Assembly: GCF_004348985.1 (NCBI RefSeq)
Contig: NZ_SMKW01000004.1
Coordinates: forward strand, 62,001 to 126,000
Origin: Saccharopolyspora elongata
GTDB lineage: Bacteria; Actinomycetota; Actinomycetes; Mycobacteriales; Pseudonocardiaceae
Length of the DNA: 64,000 bases
Reading direction: 5' to 3'
Part shown: positions 25,896 to 35,501 of the stretch, one piece after another
Numbering within the stretch: the first letter of the stretch is position 1
Layout: each line of letters opens with the position of its first letter
The notes under the pieces: generated by a model
Told to the model about the DNA's origin: nothing
The model's database searches: none
What the model saw: the letters and a program-made list of their open reading frames with translations, nothing else
Made by a program: the position numbers and the translations under genes

Positions 25896-28688
25896 ATGGC
25901 GATGGCTGACGACGACAAGTACAACAAGGACGGGTTCAAGCTCGGCCCGAAGGGCGGGGTGCTCGCGGACCCCGGCGCGAACCTGTCCGACAACCGGGAT
26001 TTCGAGTCCTGGGACTGGAAGCAGATCAAGGCGGCCATCGTCGGCTACGCCGCCGTGCCCTCGGACGGCATCCCGCACAGCACGCCGTTCTCGGACCCCG
26101 ACTCGCTCCGCTACGCCTCCGTCGTCATCAACCGCGCCCGCGCGGGGCTGGACTACCTCGCCGACAACATCAAGATGCAGAGCGAGGCGCTCGCGGGGGA
26201 GAACGGTGCGTGGAAGAGCGGAGCCGCCGATGCGTTCCGCTCGATGACGCTGCTGTTCGCGGCGAAGCTGAAGTCCAAGGCCGAGCAGATCAACGGCGGT
26301 GAGTCCGTCGGCACGAACAACGTGCCGAGTCAACTGTGGACGAGCGGGAACTACCTGCAGTGGGCCAAGGACACGATCAACTGGATCGACGGCTACTACG
26401 CGAGCTGGGTCGCCACCAACGGCACCCAGATGGGCAACGGTCTCGCGCGGATCTCGGACTACCCCGAACTCGTGACGCAAATGGGCGACGACATGAAGAA
26501 GGTCGTCCGGATCCTCGCGGGCCAGTACGTCCTCAACACCGACAAGGTCACGCCGCCGAACCCGGCCGACTTCGACTTCAAGAAGGACCCGAAGCTCGGC
26601 GACGACAACTCCGGCGGCCCCAAACCCCCGCCGAACCTGACGAACCCGCCCCCGGGCGGCGGCGACGCGGCGAAGAAACCGCCGTCCATCGACGCGCCTC
26701 CCCCCACGGGCGGCCCCACCGGCGGAGGCGGCCCCAAGTCCCCGCCGTCGTTGAACGCGCCCAAACCCCCGAGCACCGGCGCGGGCAACTTCGCGGCGAA
26801 GCCGCCATCCGTCGACGCGCCGCCCGGCACTGGTGGTGCGAACGTTCCGAAGCCGCCGTCGGTGAACGCGCCGCCCGGAACCGGCGGTGCCAACGCTCCG
26901 AAACCGCCGTCCGTCAACGTGCCCGCGCCGCCGGGTACCGGTGGTGCCAACGGTCCGAAGCCGCCGTCGGTGAACGCGCCCCCGGGCACCGGTGGCGCCA
27001 ACGTCCCGAAGCCGCCGTCCGTGAACGCGCCTCCCGGAACCGGCGGTGCCAACGTTCCCAAGCCGCCGTCCGTCAACGTGCCCGCGCCGCCCGGAACCGG
27101 TGGCAAATCGGGTGGCGGCGCCAACGTGCCCAAACCCGTGAACGTGCCCTCGCCCGTCAAGTCGGGTGGCGGCAGTGGTCCCGGGGCGGGGCTGAAGCCG
27201 CCCGCGCCGCTGAACGTGTCCGCTCCTCCCGGCGCCGAGGCGGGTGCCGGAAACCCGCGCGGCAACGTGGTGAAGCCGCCGGTGCCGCACGGTGCCGAAT
27301 GGCAGGCGCCGAGGAGCGCTTCCGGGACGGGCCAGAGCGGACCCGGCGTGCCGCCGCCGGCGGTGCCGCCGGGTGCCGGTGGCGGTCAGCCCGCGGCGGC
27401 CGACCGTCCGGACTCGGCGGGCCTGCTCGGCGGGGAAACCGCGCCGTGGGAGGGCGCGACGCCGCCGTCCGTGGGCGGGCCCAGCGAGGTGCCTTCTGCT
27501 GCGGCGAAGCCGGAGGAATGGGCGGCACCACCGGCGAACGCGCCGGGGATTCAGGCGCCCGGTGCGGGTTTCCCGCCGCCGATGATGCCGCCGGGTGCCG
27601 GTGGCGCTGGTCAGCCCTCGGCGGCCGACCGCCCGGACTCGGCGGGGCTGCTCGGTGGGGAGACCGAGCCGTGGCTTTCCGGCGCGGACGACAGCGGCGA
27701 GATCGGCGCCGACTACGCGCCGTCGTCGAAGCCGGAGTCCTGGGCGAACGCCGCCGACCCCGTACCCGCTGATGCGGAGGAAGAACCCGTCGTGCCAATG
27801 CTTTCGACCCAGGCGGGGCCACCTGTGTCCGATGTGGACTCCGAGGCCGGGGAGGACGCCGGTGAGCGGGTCACCGCGGTCCCCGGCGAGGCGGAGGTGA
27901 GCGCCGTCCCGGCGGCACCGCCTGCGGGCTGGGCGGTCACGTCCGGCACCGAGCCGGGCGAGGACGAACCCTGGGAGATCAGCCTGCCCCCGGCTGCCGC
28001 GCCCGAAGGATGGGCTGCGCGTGCCGATGTCGTTTCGCCGGACGCGAGTGCGCCGACGCCCGCCGCGGCACTCGTCGCCGGCGCAGCGACCGCAGCCGGC
28101 GCGATGACACCCGCCGCACCCACGGCCGCTTCGTCGACCGCGCCGCGAACCCGGCCGCTCGAGCCGACCCCGGCTCGCGAAGCGGACCAGGACTCGGATC
28201 GAGCGTTTCCGGTGCCCGGCATCGACTCGGTGGTGGTCGTCCGGGCGGCGGAAGCCGTCCGGGACACCAAGGCGTGGGACACCGGCGCGAAAGACCTCGT
28301 GCTGCCCGGCGCGCCGCTGCCACCGGCCGTGGTGAGTTCCGGCCAGTCCGGCTGGGGCGACGACTTCCCGGCCGTCACGCCGAAGGCGGCCGAACCGGTC
28401 GGCCCGGAACCCGAGCCGACCGCGCACGCCACCTACCGGCGGAAGAAACCGGGTGAGGCGGCCACGATCGTCGACTCCTGGGAACCCCCGCCGTCGTGCG
28501 GCGACGAGTATTCGCTCCCGCCGGAGGACCGCGAGGCGTACCTGGCTTCGCTGCACGACGAGCCAGAGGAAGAGGACGAGGAGACCGACGCCGAGCCGGC
28601 GGAGCGGTCCGCGGCCGACCTGCTCAACGCGAGCGATTCGTCGTGGGGCGGTTCCGGCGCCTCCCGGCCCACGGGAGTCCTCGAATGA
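25896..28688 (+). CDS. WXG100/PPE-like proline-rich T7SS protein
   Basis: 930-residue protein. Residues about 1-220 are helical and carry a proper W-x-G turn, NGAWKSGAADAF (Trp106), flanked by long helices, as in WXG100/PPE-type substrates. Residues about 225-480 are a Pro/Gly/Asn-rich stretch with tandem APPGTGGANVPKPPSVN units (see repeat). Two copies of PPGAGGGQPAAADRPDSAGL-type motif ending in GGE-TxPW follow, then a low-complexity acidic tail. The C-terminus overlaps the 13-codon ORF before eccC by ATGA. It is probably an exported or machine-associated scaffold. The first ATG of MAMADDDKYN is used; its ribosome-binding site is weak. Confidence 0.85.
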   Translation: MAMADDDKYNKDGFKLGPKGGVLADPGANLSDNRDFESWDWKQIKAAIVGYAAVPSDGIPHSTPFSDPDSLRYASVVINRARAGLDYLADNIKMQSEALAGENGAWKSGAADAFRSMTLLFAAKLKSKAEQINGGESVGTNNVPSQLWTSGNYLQWAKDTINWIDGYYASWVATNGTQMGNGLARISDYPELVTQMGDDMKKVVRILAGQYVLNTDKVTPPNPADFDFKKDPKLGDDNSGGPKPPPNLTNPPPGGGDAAKKPPSIDAPPPTGGPTGGGGPKSPPSLNAPKPPSTGAGNFAAKPPSVDAPPGTGGANVPKPPSVNAPPGTGGANAPKPPSVNVPAPPGTGGANGPKPPSVNAPPGTGGANVPKPPSVNAPPGTGGANVPKPPSVNVPAPPGTGGKSGGGANVPKPVNVPSPVKSGGGSGPGAGLKPPAPLNVSAPPGAEAGAGNPRGNVVKPPVPHGAEWQAPRSASGTGQSGPGVPPPAVPPGAGGGQPAAADRPDSAGLLGGETAPWEGATPPSVGGPSEVPSAAAKPEEWAAPPANAPGIQAPGAGFPPPMMPPGAGGAGQPSAADRPDSAGLLGGETEPWLSGADDSGEIGADYAPSSKPESWANAADPVPADAEEEPVVPMLSTQAGPPVSDVDSEAGEDAGERVTAVPGEAEVSAVPAAPPAGWAVTSGTEPGEDEPWEISLPPAAAPEGWAARADVVSPDASAPTPAAALVAGAATAAGAMTPAAPTAASSTAPRTRPLEPTPAREADQDSDRAFPVPGIDSVVVVRAAEAVRDTKAWDTGAKDLVLPGAPLPPAVVSSGQSGWGDDFPAVTPKAAEPVGPEPEPTAHATYRRKKPGEAATIVDSWEPPPSCGDEYSLPPEDREAYLASLHDEPEEEDEETDAEPAERSAADLLNASDSSWGGSGASRPTGVLE
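26799..27104 (+). repeat. Tandem 51-57 bp repeat coding for a Pro/Gly/Asn array
   Basis: Six imperfect units encode APPGTGGANVPKPPSVN (17 residues); some units gain VP to give VPAPPGTGG. Synonymous third-base differences between units show that the array is old enough to have drifted while the peptide pattern was kept. Confidence 0.8.
27346..27675 (+). repeat. Two-copy coding repeat (ADRPDSAGLLGGET motif)
   Basis: Copies at about 27346-27453 and 27568-27675 each encode PPP(A/M)(V/M)PPGAGG, then ADRPDSAGLLGGET and a Pro-Trp. They may be interaction motifs within the otherwise disordered tail. Confidence 0.7.
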
Positions 28689-28726
28689 TCAACGAATTCG
28701 CGCTCCACCGGATGGAGATCGTCTGA
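28685..28726 (+). CDS. 13-residue bridging ORF before eccC
   Basis: ATG at 28685 overlaps the stop of the 930-residue gene as ATGA, and its own TGA (28724-28726) overlaps the eccC ATG as TGATG. It encodes MINEFALHRMEIV. Exact overlaps at both ends suggest a translation-coupling bridge that carries ribosomes into eccC; the peptide itself may have no function. Without it the 37-base gap would uncouple the two large genes. Confidence 0.5.
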   Translation: MINEFALHRMEIV

Positions 28727-31700
28727 TGGCGACCGTGACGGTCAAACGTCCCCCCAGGGCCGGCGGGCCCGAGATGCCGCAGGGGCAGATCGAGCTGCAG
28801 GAGCCCCCGGTGCTCGCCGAGCCCGCGACCCGGGACTTCGCATCGATGCTGGGGTTCCTGCCGATGGGCCTCGGCTCGCTGGTGACGGTGCTGGCGTTCT
28901 CGGGCGCCGGCGGCAGTTCCCCGTTCACCTACGTCATCGGCGGCGGCATGGGCATCGCCATGATCAGCATGGGGCTCGGCCAGCTCGGCAGGGCCGCCGG
29001 CGAGCGCAAGCGCAAGATGGCCGCCGAACGCCGCGACTACCTCCGCTACATCGGGCAGCTGCGGACCCGCACCCGCACCACCGCCGACGAGCAGCGGGCC
29101 GCGGTGCTCTGGAACAACCCCGAGCCGGGGTGGCTCTGGTACGTCGCGGGCGGCTCCCGGCTGTGGGAGCGCCGGGCGGGCCACGACGACTTCGGCCGCG
29201 TGCGCATCGGTCTCGGCACCCAGCAGGCCGCGCTGGAACTGCTCCCGCCGACCACCAAGCCGATCGAGGACCTCGAACCGCTCGCGGCGATCTCGCTGCG
29301 CCGGTTCAGCGAGACCTACCGCACGGTCTCGGGCATCCCGGTCGCGGTCGGGCTGCGCAGCTTCACCAGCGTCGAGTTCGCGGGCGACATCGATGGCGCG
29401 CTGGGGCTGGCGCGCGCCGCGATCGCGCAGCTCGCGACCTTCCACGCCCCGGACGAGTTGCGCATCGCGGTGCTCGCCGCCGAGGACTGCCGGTCCGAAT
29501 GGGACTGGGTCAAGTGGCTGCCGCACAACGCGCACCACTCGGCCCGGGACGACGCGGGGCCGGTCCGGATGCTCGCGTGCGACCACGACGAACTGATGGA
29601 CCTGCTCGGCAAGGACGTCACCGACCGCGGCCCGCACGACAAGGCCACCGCGCCCAGCAACGCCGAGCCGTTCGTCGTGGTCATCGCCCACCTGGCGACC
29701 ATCCCCGAGTCCTCCCGCCTGCTCGACGTGGGCCTGCGCAACGTGGTCCTGCTGGACATCACCGGCATGCTGCCCGGCGGCGCCAAGGTGCTCCGCCTGA
29801 CCGCGACCGAGGACGGGGTCGAGTTCCCCTCCGGGGACGGAACCGGTGTCGCCTCGCGCGACGAGCTGAGCCTGGTCGAGGCGGAGGTGCTCGCCCGGCG
29901 GCTCGCCCCCAAGCGGACCAGCGGCACCGTGGAACTGGTCGAGCGGCCGCTGGAATCCGACTTCGAGCTGACCACCCTGCTCGGGATCCGCGACGTGAAC
30001 ACCTTCGACGTCCAGCAGCTGTGGCGTCCCCGCAACGCCCAGCGGGCCCGCATGTCGGTGCCGATCGGCGTCACCGAGGAAGGCGAGGTCGTCGAGCTCG
30101 ACCTCAAGGAGTCGGCGCAGGGCGGGATGGGCCCGCACGGCATGCTCATCGGCGCCACCGGTTCCGGCAAGAGCGAACTGCTGCGGACCCTGGTGCTGGG
30201 CCTGGCCGCGACGCATTCGTCGGAGATCCTGAACTTCGTCCTGGTCGATTTCAAGGGCGGCGCGACGTTCCTCGGCATGGACCGGCTGCCGCACACCTCC
30301 GCGGTGATCACCAACCTGGCGGACGAGCTGCCGCTGGTCGACCGCATGCAGGACTCCCTCAACGGCGAGATGATCCGCCGCCAGGAACTCCTGCGGGAAA
30401 GCGGCTACCCGTCGCTGTTCGAGTACGAGAAGGCCAGGGCCGCGGGGGAGGCGCTCGCGCCGTTCCCGACGCTGTTCCTGGTCGTGGACGAGTTCTCCGA
30501 GCTGCTGGCGAGCAAGCCGGAGTTCATGGACCTGTTCGTCTCCGTCGGCCGGCTGGGGCGCAGCCTCGGCGTGCACCTGCTGCTCGCCTCCCAGCGCCTC
30601 GACGAGGGCCGCATCCACCGCGTCGAGGGCCACCTGTCGTACCGGATCGCGCTGCGCACGTTCTCCTCGATGGAGTCGCGCAACGTCATCGGCGTGGCGA
30701 ACGCCTACGAGCTGCCCACCGAGCCGGGCAACGGTTTCCTCAAGATCGACACGACGAACCTGGTCCGGTTCAAGGGCGCCTACGTGTCCGGCCCGGCGCC
30801 GCTGCCGAAGGCGGACGCGGCCGCCGGCGAATTCGAGAAGGCGGTCCAGGAAGTCGTCCCCTTCGTCACGCACGCGCGCCCGGTCCGCCAGCTGACCCCG
30901 GTGGACGAGGTGGCGGAGGTCGTCGAGGCCGACGCGGCGGCGAGCTCGATCAGCCTCGCCGAGGCGTTCATCGGCAGGCTGGCGGGCGCCGGGCCCGCCG
31001 CGCGCCAGGTGTGGCTGCCGCCGCTGGCGGAGTCGCCGAGCCTGGACTCCCTGCTGCCCAGCGTGCTGCCCGGTCAGTTCCGCGGCATGAACGTCGAGGA
31101 TCCGGCCATGCAGGGCAGGCTGCGCGCCCCGATCGGCCTGATCGACCGGCCCTACGAGCAGGTGCGGGAGCTGCTGGTCGCGAACCTCTCCGCCGCCGAC
31201 GGGCACGTCGCCGTCGTGGGCGCGCCGCAGTCCGGGAAGTCGACGCTGCTGCGCACCCTGGTGCTCTCCCTGGCGATGACCCACACGCCGTGGGAGGTGC
31301 AGTTCTACGGCCTCGACTTCGGGGGCGGCGGCATCATGTCGATCGCGGGGCTGCCGCACGTCGGTTCCATCGCGACCCGCATGGAGCACGACCGCGTGGT
31401 CCGCACCATCGCGGAGCTGCTGCAGCTGATGGAGCACCGCGAGTCCGTGTTCGCCGCCCGCGGGCTGGAATCCATGGCGGCGTACCGGAACCTGCGGCGC
31501 ACCGGGGAGATCACCGATCCGTCCGGCGACGTCTTCCTGATCGTCGACGGCTGGTACACCATCCGCCAGGACTTCGGCGAGCTCGAGGCGCGCATCAACG
31601 AGCTGGCGGCGCGGGGCCTGTCCTTCGGCATCCACGTGGTGGTGGGCGCCGCCCGCTGGTCGGAGATCCGGCCGGCGCTGCGCGACGTCATCGGCAGCAA

Positions 31701-32703
31701 GTTCGAGCTGCGGCTGGGCGACCCGATGGAGTCGGAGATCGGCTCGCGCAAGGCGCAGACCGTGCCCGCTCAACCCGGCCGCGGTCTCACCCTCAGCGGG
31801 ATGCACTTCCTGGCCGCCCTGCCGCGGATGGACGGCAGCTCCGCCACGGACGACCTGGCGTCCGCGACGAAGGCGCTGGCGGAGGAGGCCGCGACCTTCT
31901 GGCCGGGGCGCCCGGCGCCGCCCGTGCGGATGCTGCCCGCCGTCGTGCCGCTCGGCGAACTGCCCCGGCCGGAGCGCGACGTCCGGATCTGCATCGGCCT
32001 CGACGAACAACGCCTGCAGCCGGTCTGGCACGACTTCGAGCAGACGCCGCACATGCTGGTGTTCGGGGACAGCGAGACCGGCAAGACCAACACGCTCCGC
32101 GCGGTCCTGCAGTCGATCCTGTCGCGCTACCGGCCGGACCAGGCGAAGATCCTGCTCGGCGACCCCAACCGGCAGCTCGACACCGTGGTGCCCGAGGCAT
32201 ACCGGGTCGGCTACGCCATCACCGGCGACACGCTGAAGGACCTCACCGCGAAGGCCGCCATCTCGATGTCCCGCCGGGTGCCGGGTGAGGACATCGGCCT
32301 GGACCGGCTGCGCCGGCGCGACTGGTGGGAGGGGCCGCAGTTCTTCCTCGTCGTCGACGACTACGAGCTCTTCGGGCTGGGAATGGGGCAGTCGCCGCTG
32401 GACGCGCTGCTGCCGATGCTGGCCCAGGGCGTCCACATCGGACTCCACCTGGTCGTCGCTCGCAGCACCTCCGGCGCGATGCGGGCGCTCAGCGACCCGG
32501 TGATCCGGCGGATGTGGGAGCTCGGGACGCCCGGTGTCGTCTTCTCCTACCCCAAGGAGGAAGGCAAGTTCCTCGGCGAGGCGGTGCCGCGGAAGCTGGT
32601 CGCCGGCCGAGCGCAGCTGGTCACCCGCAAGGGCGTCCGCCTGGTCCAGATGGCGCACGCATCCGCGCCGGTCGCGTCGCAGCCCGGTGGCGCGTCGCGG
32701 TGA
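28726..32703 (+). CDS. eccC: EccC: type VII secretion FtsK/SpoIIIE ATPase
   Basis: 1,325-residue motor of the ESX machine, fused as EccCa plus EccCb. Two transmembrane segments lie at residues about 40-60 and 66-86, then a linker domain and three FtsK-type ATPases. ATPase 1 has Walker A GATGSGKS at 476-483 and Walker B LFLVVDEFSE near 590. ATPase 2 has GAPQSGKS at 832-839, but its Walker B ends in Gly (FLIVDGWYTI) and is probably regulatory. ATPase 3 has GDSETGKT at 1114-1121 with FFLVVDDYELF. The C-terminal ATPases bind the signal of WXG100 substrates. Translation is probably coupled to the preceding bridging ORF. Confidence 0.97.
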   Translation: MATVTVKRPPRAGGPEMPQGQIELQEPPVLAEPATRDFASMLGFLPMGLGSLVTVLAFSGAGGSSPFTYVIGGGMGIAMISMGLGQLGRAAGERKRKMAAERRDYLRYIGQLRTRTRTTADEQRAAVLWNNPEPGWLWYVAGGSRLWERRAGHDDFGRVRIGLGTQQAALELLPPTTKPIEDLEPLAAISLRRFSETYRTVSGIPVAVGLRSFTSVEFAGDIDGALGLARAAIAQLATFHAPDELRIAVLAAEDCRSEWDWVKWLPHNAHHSARDDAGPVRMLACDHDELMDLLGKDVTDRGPHDKATAPSNAEPFVVVIAHLATIPESSRLLDVGLRNVVLLDITGMLPGGAKVLRLTATEDGVEFPSGDGTGVASRDELSLVEAEVLARRLAPKRTSGTVELVERPLESDFELTTLLGIRDVNTFDVQQLWRPRNAQRARMSVPIGVTEEGEVVELDLKESAQGGMGPHGMLIGATGSGKSELLRTLVLGLAATHSSEILNFVLVDFKGGATFLGMDRLPHTSAVITNLADELPLVDRMQDSLNGEMIRRQELLRESGYPSLFEYEKARAAGEALAPFPTLFLVVDEFSELLASKPEFMDLFVSVGRLGRSLGVHLLLASQRLDEGRIHRVEGHLSYRIALRTFSSMESRNVIGVANAYELPTEPGNGFLKIDTTNLVRFKGAYVSGPAPLPKADAAAGEFEKAVQEVVPFVTHARPVRQLTPVDEVAEVVEADAAASSISLAEAFIGRLAGAGPAARQVWLPPLAESPSLDSLLPSVLPGQFRGMNVEDPAMQGRLRAPIGLIDRPYEQVRELLVANLSAADGHVAVVGAPQSGKSTLLRTLVLSLAMTHTPWEVQFYGLDFGGGGIMSIAGLPHVGSIATRMEHDRVVRTIAELLQLMEHRESVFAARGLESMAAYRNLRRTGEITDPSGDVFLIVDGWYTIRQDFGELEARINELAARGLSFGIHVVVGAARWSEIRPALRDVIGSKFELRLGDPMESEIGSRKAQTVPAQPGRGLTLSGMHFLAALPRMDGSSATDDLASATKALAEEAATFWPGRPAPPVRMLPAVVPLGELPRPERDVRICIGLDEQRLQPVWHDFEQTPHMLVFGDSETGKTNTLRAVLQSILSRYRPDQAKILLGDPNRQLDTVVPEAYRVGYAITGDTLKDLTAKAAISMSRRVPGEDIGLDRLRRRDWWEGPQFFLVVDDYELFGLGMGQSPLDALLPMLAQGVHIGLHLVVARSTSGAMRALSDPVIRRMWELGTPGVVFSYPKEEGKFLGEAVPRKLVAGRAQLVTRKGVRLVQMAHASAPVASQPGGASR

Positions 32704-32740
32704 TCGAGACGAACAACAGCAACAGCAAGAGGAAACCGTT

Positions 32741-34156
32741 ATGACGAGTGCGCAGACGGAGCTCTGCCGCATCACCGTGTTCGGCCCGGCGGGCCGGGCC
32801 GATCTCGCCGTCCCCGTCTCGGTCCCGGTGGCGGGACTCCTCCCGGTGCTGCTGGAGCACACGACGGCCGCGAGCGACCACATCGTCTCCGGCGTCGAGG
32901 TGACCGGCGAGCGCTCCTGGGTGCTGCAGCGGCTCGGCGAGCCGCCGTTCGACCCCGAGGGCACGGCGGAAAGCCTGGAATGGCTGGAGGGCGAGACTTT
33001 CTACCTCCGGCCCGCGGTCAACCGGCTGCCGGAGCTGGCGTTCGACGACGTCGCCGACGGGATGGCCACGGCGGTCGGCAGGCAGCGGGACCGCTGGCGC
33101 CCCGAGTTCAGCCGCTGGGCGTTCCTGGCCCTGGGCGTCGGGACGATCGCCCTGATGGCCGCGCTGGCCGTCGTGGCCGAATCCACCGCGGCATCCGCGA
33201 TCACGTCGTCGGTGCTCGGCGTGCTGCTGGCGGGCGCCGCCGTTCCGATCTCGCGCAAGACCGAGGATCAGGCGCTGGCGCTGGTGCTCGCGGTGCCGGG
33301 CCTGGTGCTGATCGGCTTCGCCGGGGCCATCGTTCCCGGCGGGGTCACGACGGCGCTCGAACTGCGCCCCGGTTCGGTCGCGGTGGGCGGCCTGGCCGCG
33401 GCCGTCGCGTCGGCCGCCCTCCTCGGCGCCTCCCGGCTCTGGTCGCCCGTGCTTCCGCTGGTGCCGGTCGGAGTGCTGCTGGCCGGTGGATGCACCGCGT
33501 TCCTCACCATGCAGCTCCACCTCGGGCTGGAAATGGCGTCGGCGAGCGCTGCGGGAGTCTGCTCGACGGTCGCCCTGATCCTGCTGATCGGCGTGCCGCG
33601 GCTGGTGATCCGGATGGCGCGGCTGCGCGGCCCGCAGCTGCCGCGCACGGCCGAGGAGCTCCAGGACGACATCGATCCGCTCGACGCGGAGCTGGTCGTC
33701 GAACGCACCAAGAACGCCGATCGCTACCTGACGGTGTTCACGGTCACCGCGGCGATGGTCTTCACCTTCGGCTACCCGGCGCTGTTCGGCTCGCCGGGCT
33801 GGGCGCCGACGACGCTCGGGCTGCTGGTCGCCACGTCCGCGCTGGTGCGCTGCGTCGGATTCCCGAGCGCCTGGCAGCGGATCGCGCTCGTCACGGCCGG
33901 TGCTCTCGGCTGGGCCCAATTTTTCCTGACCCACGGCGCATCGCTGTCCTTGGGCTGGCGCATCGTTGCGCTCTCGGCGCTGGCGGTCACGCTGATCGCG
34001 CTGATCTTCGCGGTGCTGCGGCCGCCGGCCAGGAGGCTCGTGCCGGTCTGGGTACAACGTGCGCAGTGGACGGAGTCGATCGTCGCCGCCGCCACCATCC
34101 CGGTGCTGCTGCAGATCCTCGGCGTCTACGCGTGGGCGCGCGGATTGGCCGGGTGA
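32741..34156 (+). CDS. eccD: EccD: type VII secretion membrane channel component
   Basis: 471-residue core membrane subunit. Residues about 8-95 form the cytosolic ubiquitin-like domain (LCRITVFGPAGRADLAVPVS, ETFYLRPAVNRLPEL). The remainder contains about eleven hydrophobic segments, e.g. WAFLALGVGTIALMAALAVV and LALVLAVPGLVLIGFAGAIV, the EccD pattern. EccD dimers form the presumed membrane path of the ESX complex. AAGAGGAAACC precedes the ATG. eccB starts 7 bases after the stop. Confidence 0.95.
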   Translation: MTSAQTELCRITVFGPAGRADLAVPVSVPVAGLLPVLLEHTTAASDHIVSGVEVTGERSWVLQRLGEPPFDPEGTAESLEWLEGETFYLRPAVNRLPELAFDDVADGMATAVGRQRDRWRPEFSRWAFLALGVGTIALMAALAVVAESTAASAITSSVLGVLLAGAAVPISRKTEDQALALVLAVPGLVLIGFAGAIVPGGVTTALELRPGSVAVGGLAAAVASAALLGASRLWSPVLPLVPVGVLLAGGCTAFLTMQLHLGLEMASASAAGVCSTVALILLIGVPRLVIRMARLRGPQLPRTAEELQDDIDPLDAELVVERTKNADRYLTVFTVTAAMVFTFGYPALFGSPGWAPTTLGLLVATSALVRCVGFPSAWQRIALVTAGALGWAQFFLTHGASLSLGWRIVALSALAVTLIALIFAVLRPPARRLVPVWVQRAQWTESIVAAATIPVLLQILGVYAWARGLAG

Positions 34157-34163
34157 GCCGTCG

Positions 34164-35501
34164 ATGCAGACGCAGAAGGATCACGTCCACGCCTACCAGT
34201 TCCTGATGCAGCGGATGACGACCGCGTTGCTGGTCGGCGATCCGAGCAACGCGGAACTGCCGACCCGGCGAGGCCGGACGGGACTGATCGCCGGCGCCCT
34301 GATCGCGCTGCTGATCGTGATCGGGTTCGGCGTCTACGGGCTGATCGTGCCCGGCGGCAACACCGCGTGGAAGCAGAAGGGCGCCATCCTGGTCGAGCGG
34401 GAATCCGGTTCCCGGTACGTCTTCCTCGGCGGCAGGCTGCTGCCGACGCCGAACCAGGCATCGGCGATGCTGGTGCAGGGCCCCGGCTCGAAGATCACGC
34501 TGATCTCCCGCAGCTCGCTCGCCGAGCTGCCGCGCGGGCCCCAGGTGGGCATCGCGGGAGCCCCGGACACCGTGCCGAGGCCGAACGAGCTGATGCCCGG
34601 CCAGTGGCTGCTCTGCCCCAGCGCCGCCCCCGGCATGAGCGTGAACTTCGACGCCGCCGTGCCGAACGGTGCCGTGCCCGACGACTTCTACGCGCCGGTG
34701 CGGACGCCCGACGGCAAGGTCTTCCTGATCTGGCGAGGCGTCAAGCACCGGGTGTCCGATGTGGACTCTCTGGTGGTGCTCGGTCTCGGCTCGACGCTGC
34801 CGCTGACCGTGCCGGACCTGTGGCTCGGCCTGATCCCGGAAGGCCCGGCGCTGACCGCGGCGGACATCCCCGGGGCCGGCGGGCCGGGCCCGAAGGTGGC
34901 CGGGAGTCCACATCGGATCGGCGACCTGTTCGTCCACCGGCCCGGCAACGGGATCGAGCAGCACTACGTGCTGGTGAACGGCGGTTTGGTGCCGTTGTCC
35001 GCCACCGAGTTCGCCCTGCTGGAGGCGAAGTCGGGGAAGGCCCCGGTGGCTATCGACGCCCAGGCGGTGCTGGCGGCGCCGTTCGCGCCCGACGACTCGA
35101 TGCTGACCCGGCTGCCGGACCTCGCCGGGAAGCGGCCGTTGCCGGCGACCGAGGGGCAGGTGTGCCTCGAGCGGACCGGCCGTGGCGCGGAGATCACCAC
35201 GTCGGTGGTCGCGGTGCCCGGCGCGGAGAAGTGGCCACCGGTCGCGGTGGCGGGGGCTCTGCTGCCGCCGAGCCACGGTGCGCTGGTGGCGGAGCTGCCC
35301 GTGCCCAACGGGCAGGACGAGCCGAGCAGGTATCTGATCAGCGACCGCGGCAAGCGGTTCCTGATCCCCGACGACGACTCTCTCCAGGCGCTCGGCCTGG
35401 GTGGTGTGCAGCCGATCCCGATGCGCACCGAGGTGCTGTCCACGATCCCGACGGGACCGGTGCTCAGCCGCGCCGCCGTGGTCGTCGAGCAGGGAGGATG
35501 A
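34164..35501 (+). CDS. eccB: EccB: type VII secretion core protein
   Basis: 445-residue core component with a short cytosolic N-terminus (QTQKDHVHAYQFLMQRMTTA, the family signature), one transmembrane helix at about 39-61 (GLIAGALIALLIVIGFGVYG) and a large outer-face domain. The outer domain has two cysteines (LLCPSAAPG, QVCLERTG) that match the conserved disulfide of EccB, and repeated beta/alpha units. The stop overlaps the next start as ATGA. Confidence 0.96.
   Translation: MQTQKDHVHAYQFLMQRMTTALLVGDPSNAELPTRRGRTGLIAGALIALLIVIGFGVYGLIVPGGNTAWKQKGAILVERESGSRYVFLGGRLLPTPNQASAMLVQGPGSKITLISRSSLAELPRGPQVGIAGAPDTVPRPNELMPGQWLLCPSAAPGMSVNFDAAVPNGAVPDDFYAPVRTPDGKVFLIWRGVKHRVSDVDSLVVLGLGSTLPLTVPDLWLGLIPEGPALTAADIPGAGGPGPKVAGSPHRIGDLFVHRPGNGIEQHYVLVNGGLVPLSATEFALLEAKSGKAPVAIDAQAVLAAPFAPDDSMLTRLPDLAGKRPLPATEGQVCLERTGRGAEITTSVVAVPGAEKWPPVAVAGALLPPSHGALVAELPVPNGQDEPSRYLISDRGKRFLIPDDDSLQALGLGGVQPIPMRTEVLSTIPTGPVLSRAAVVVEQGG

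Noticed and set aside
24480-32964. Two very long minus-strand open frames opposite the WXG/Pro-rich gene and eccC
   Set aside because: They lie antisense to well-supported T7SS genes and show no motif of their own.
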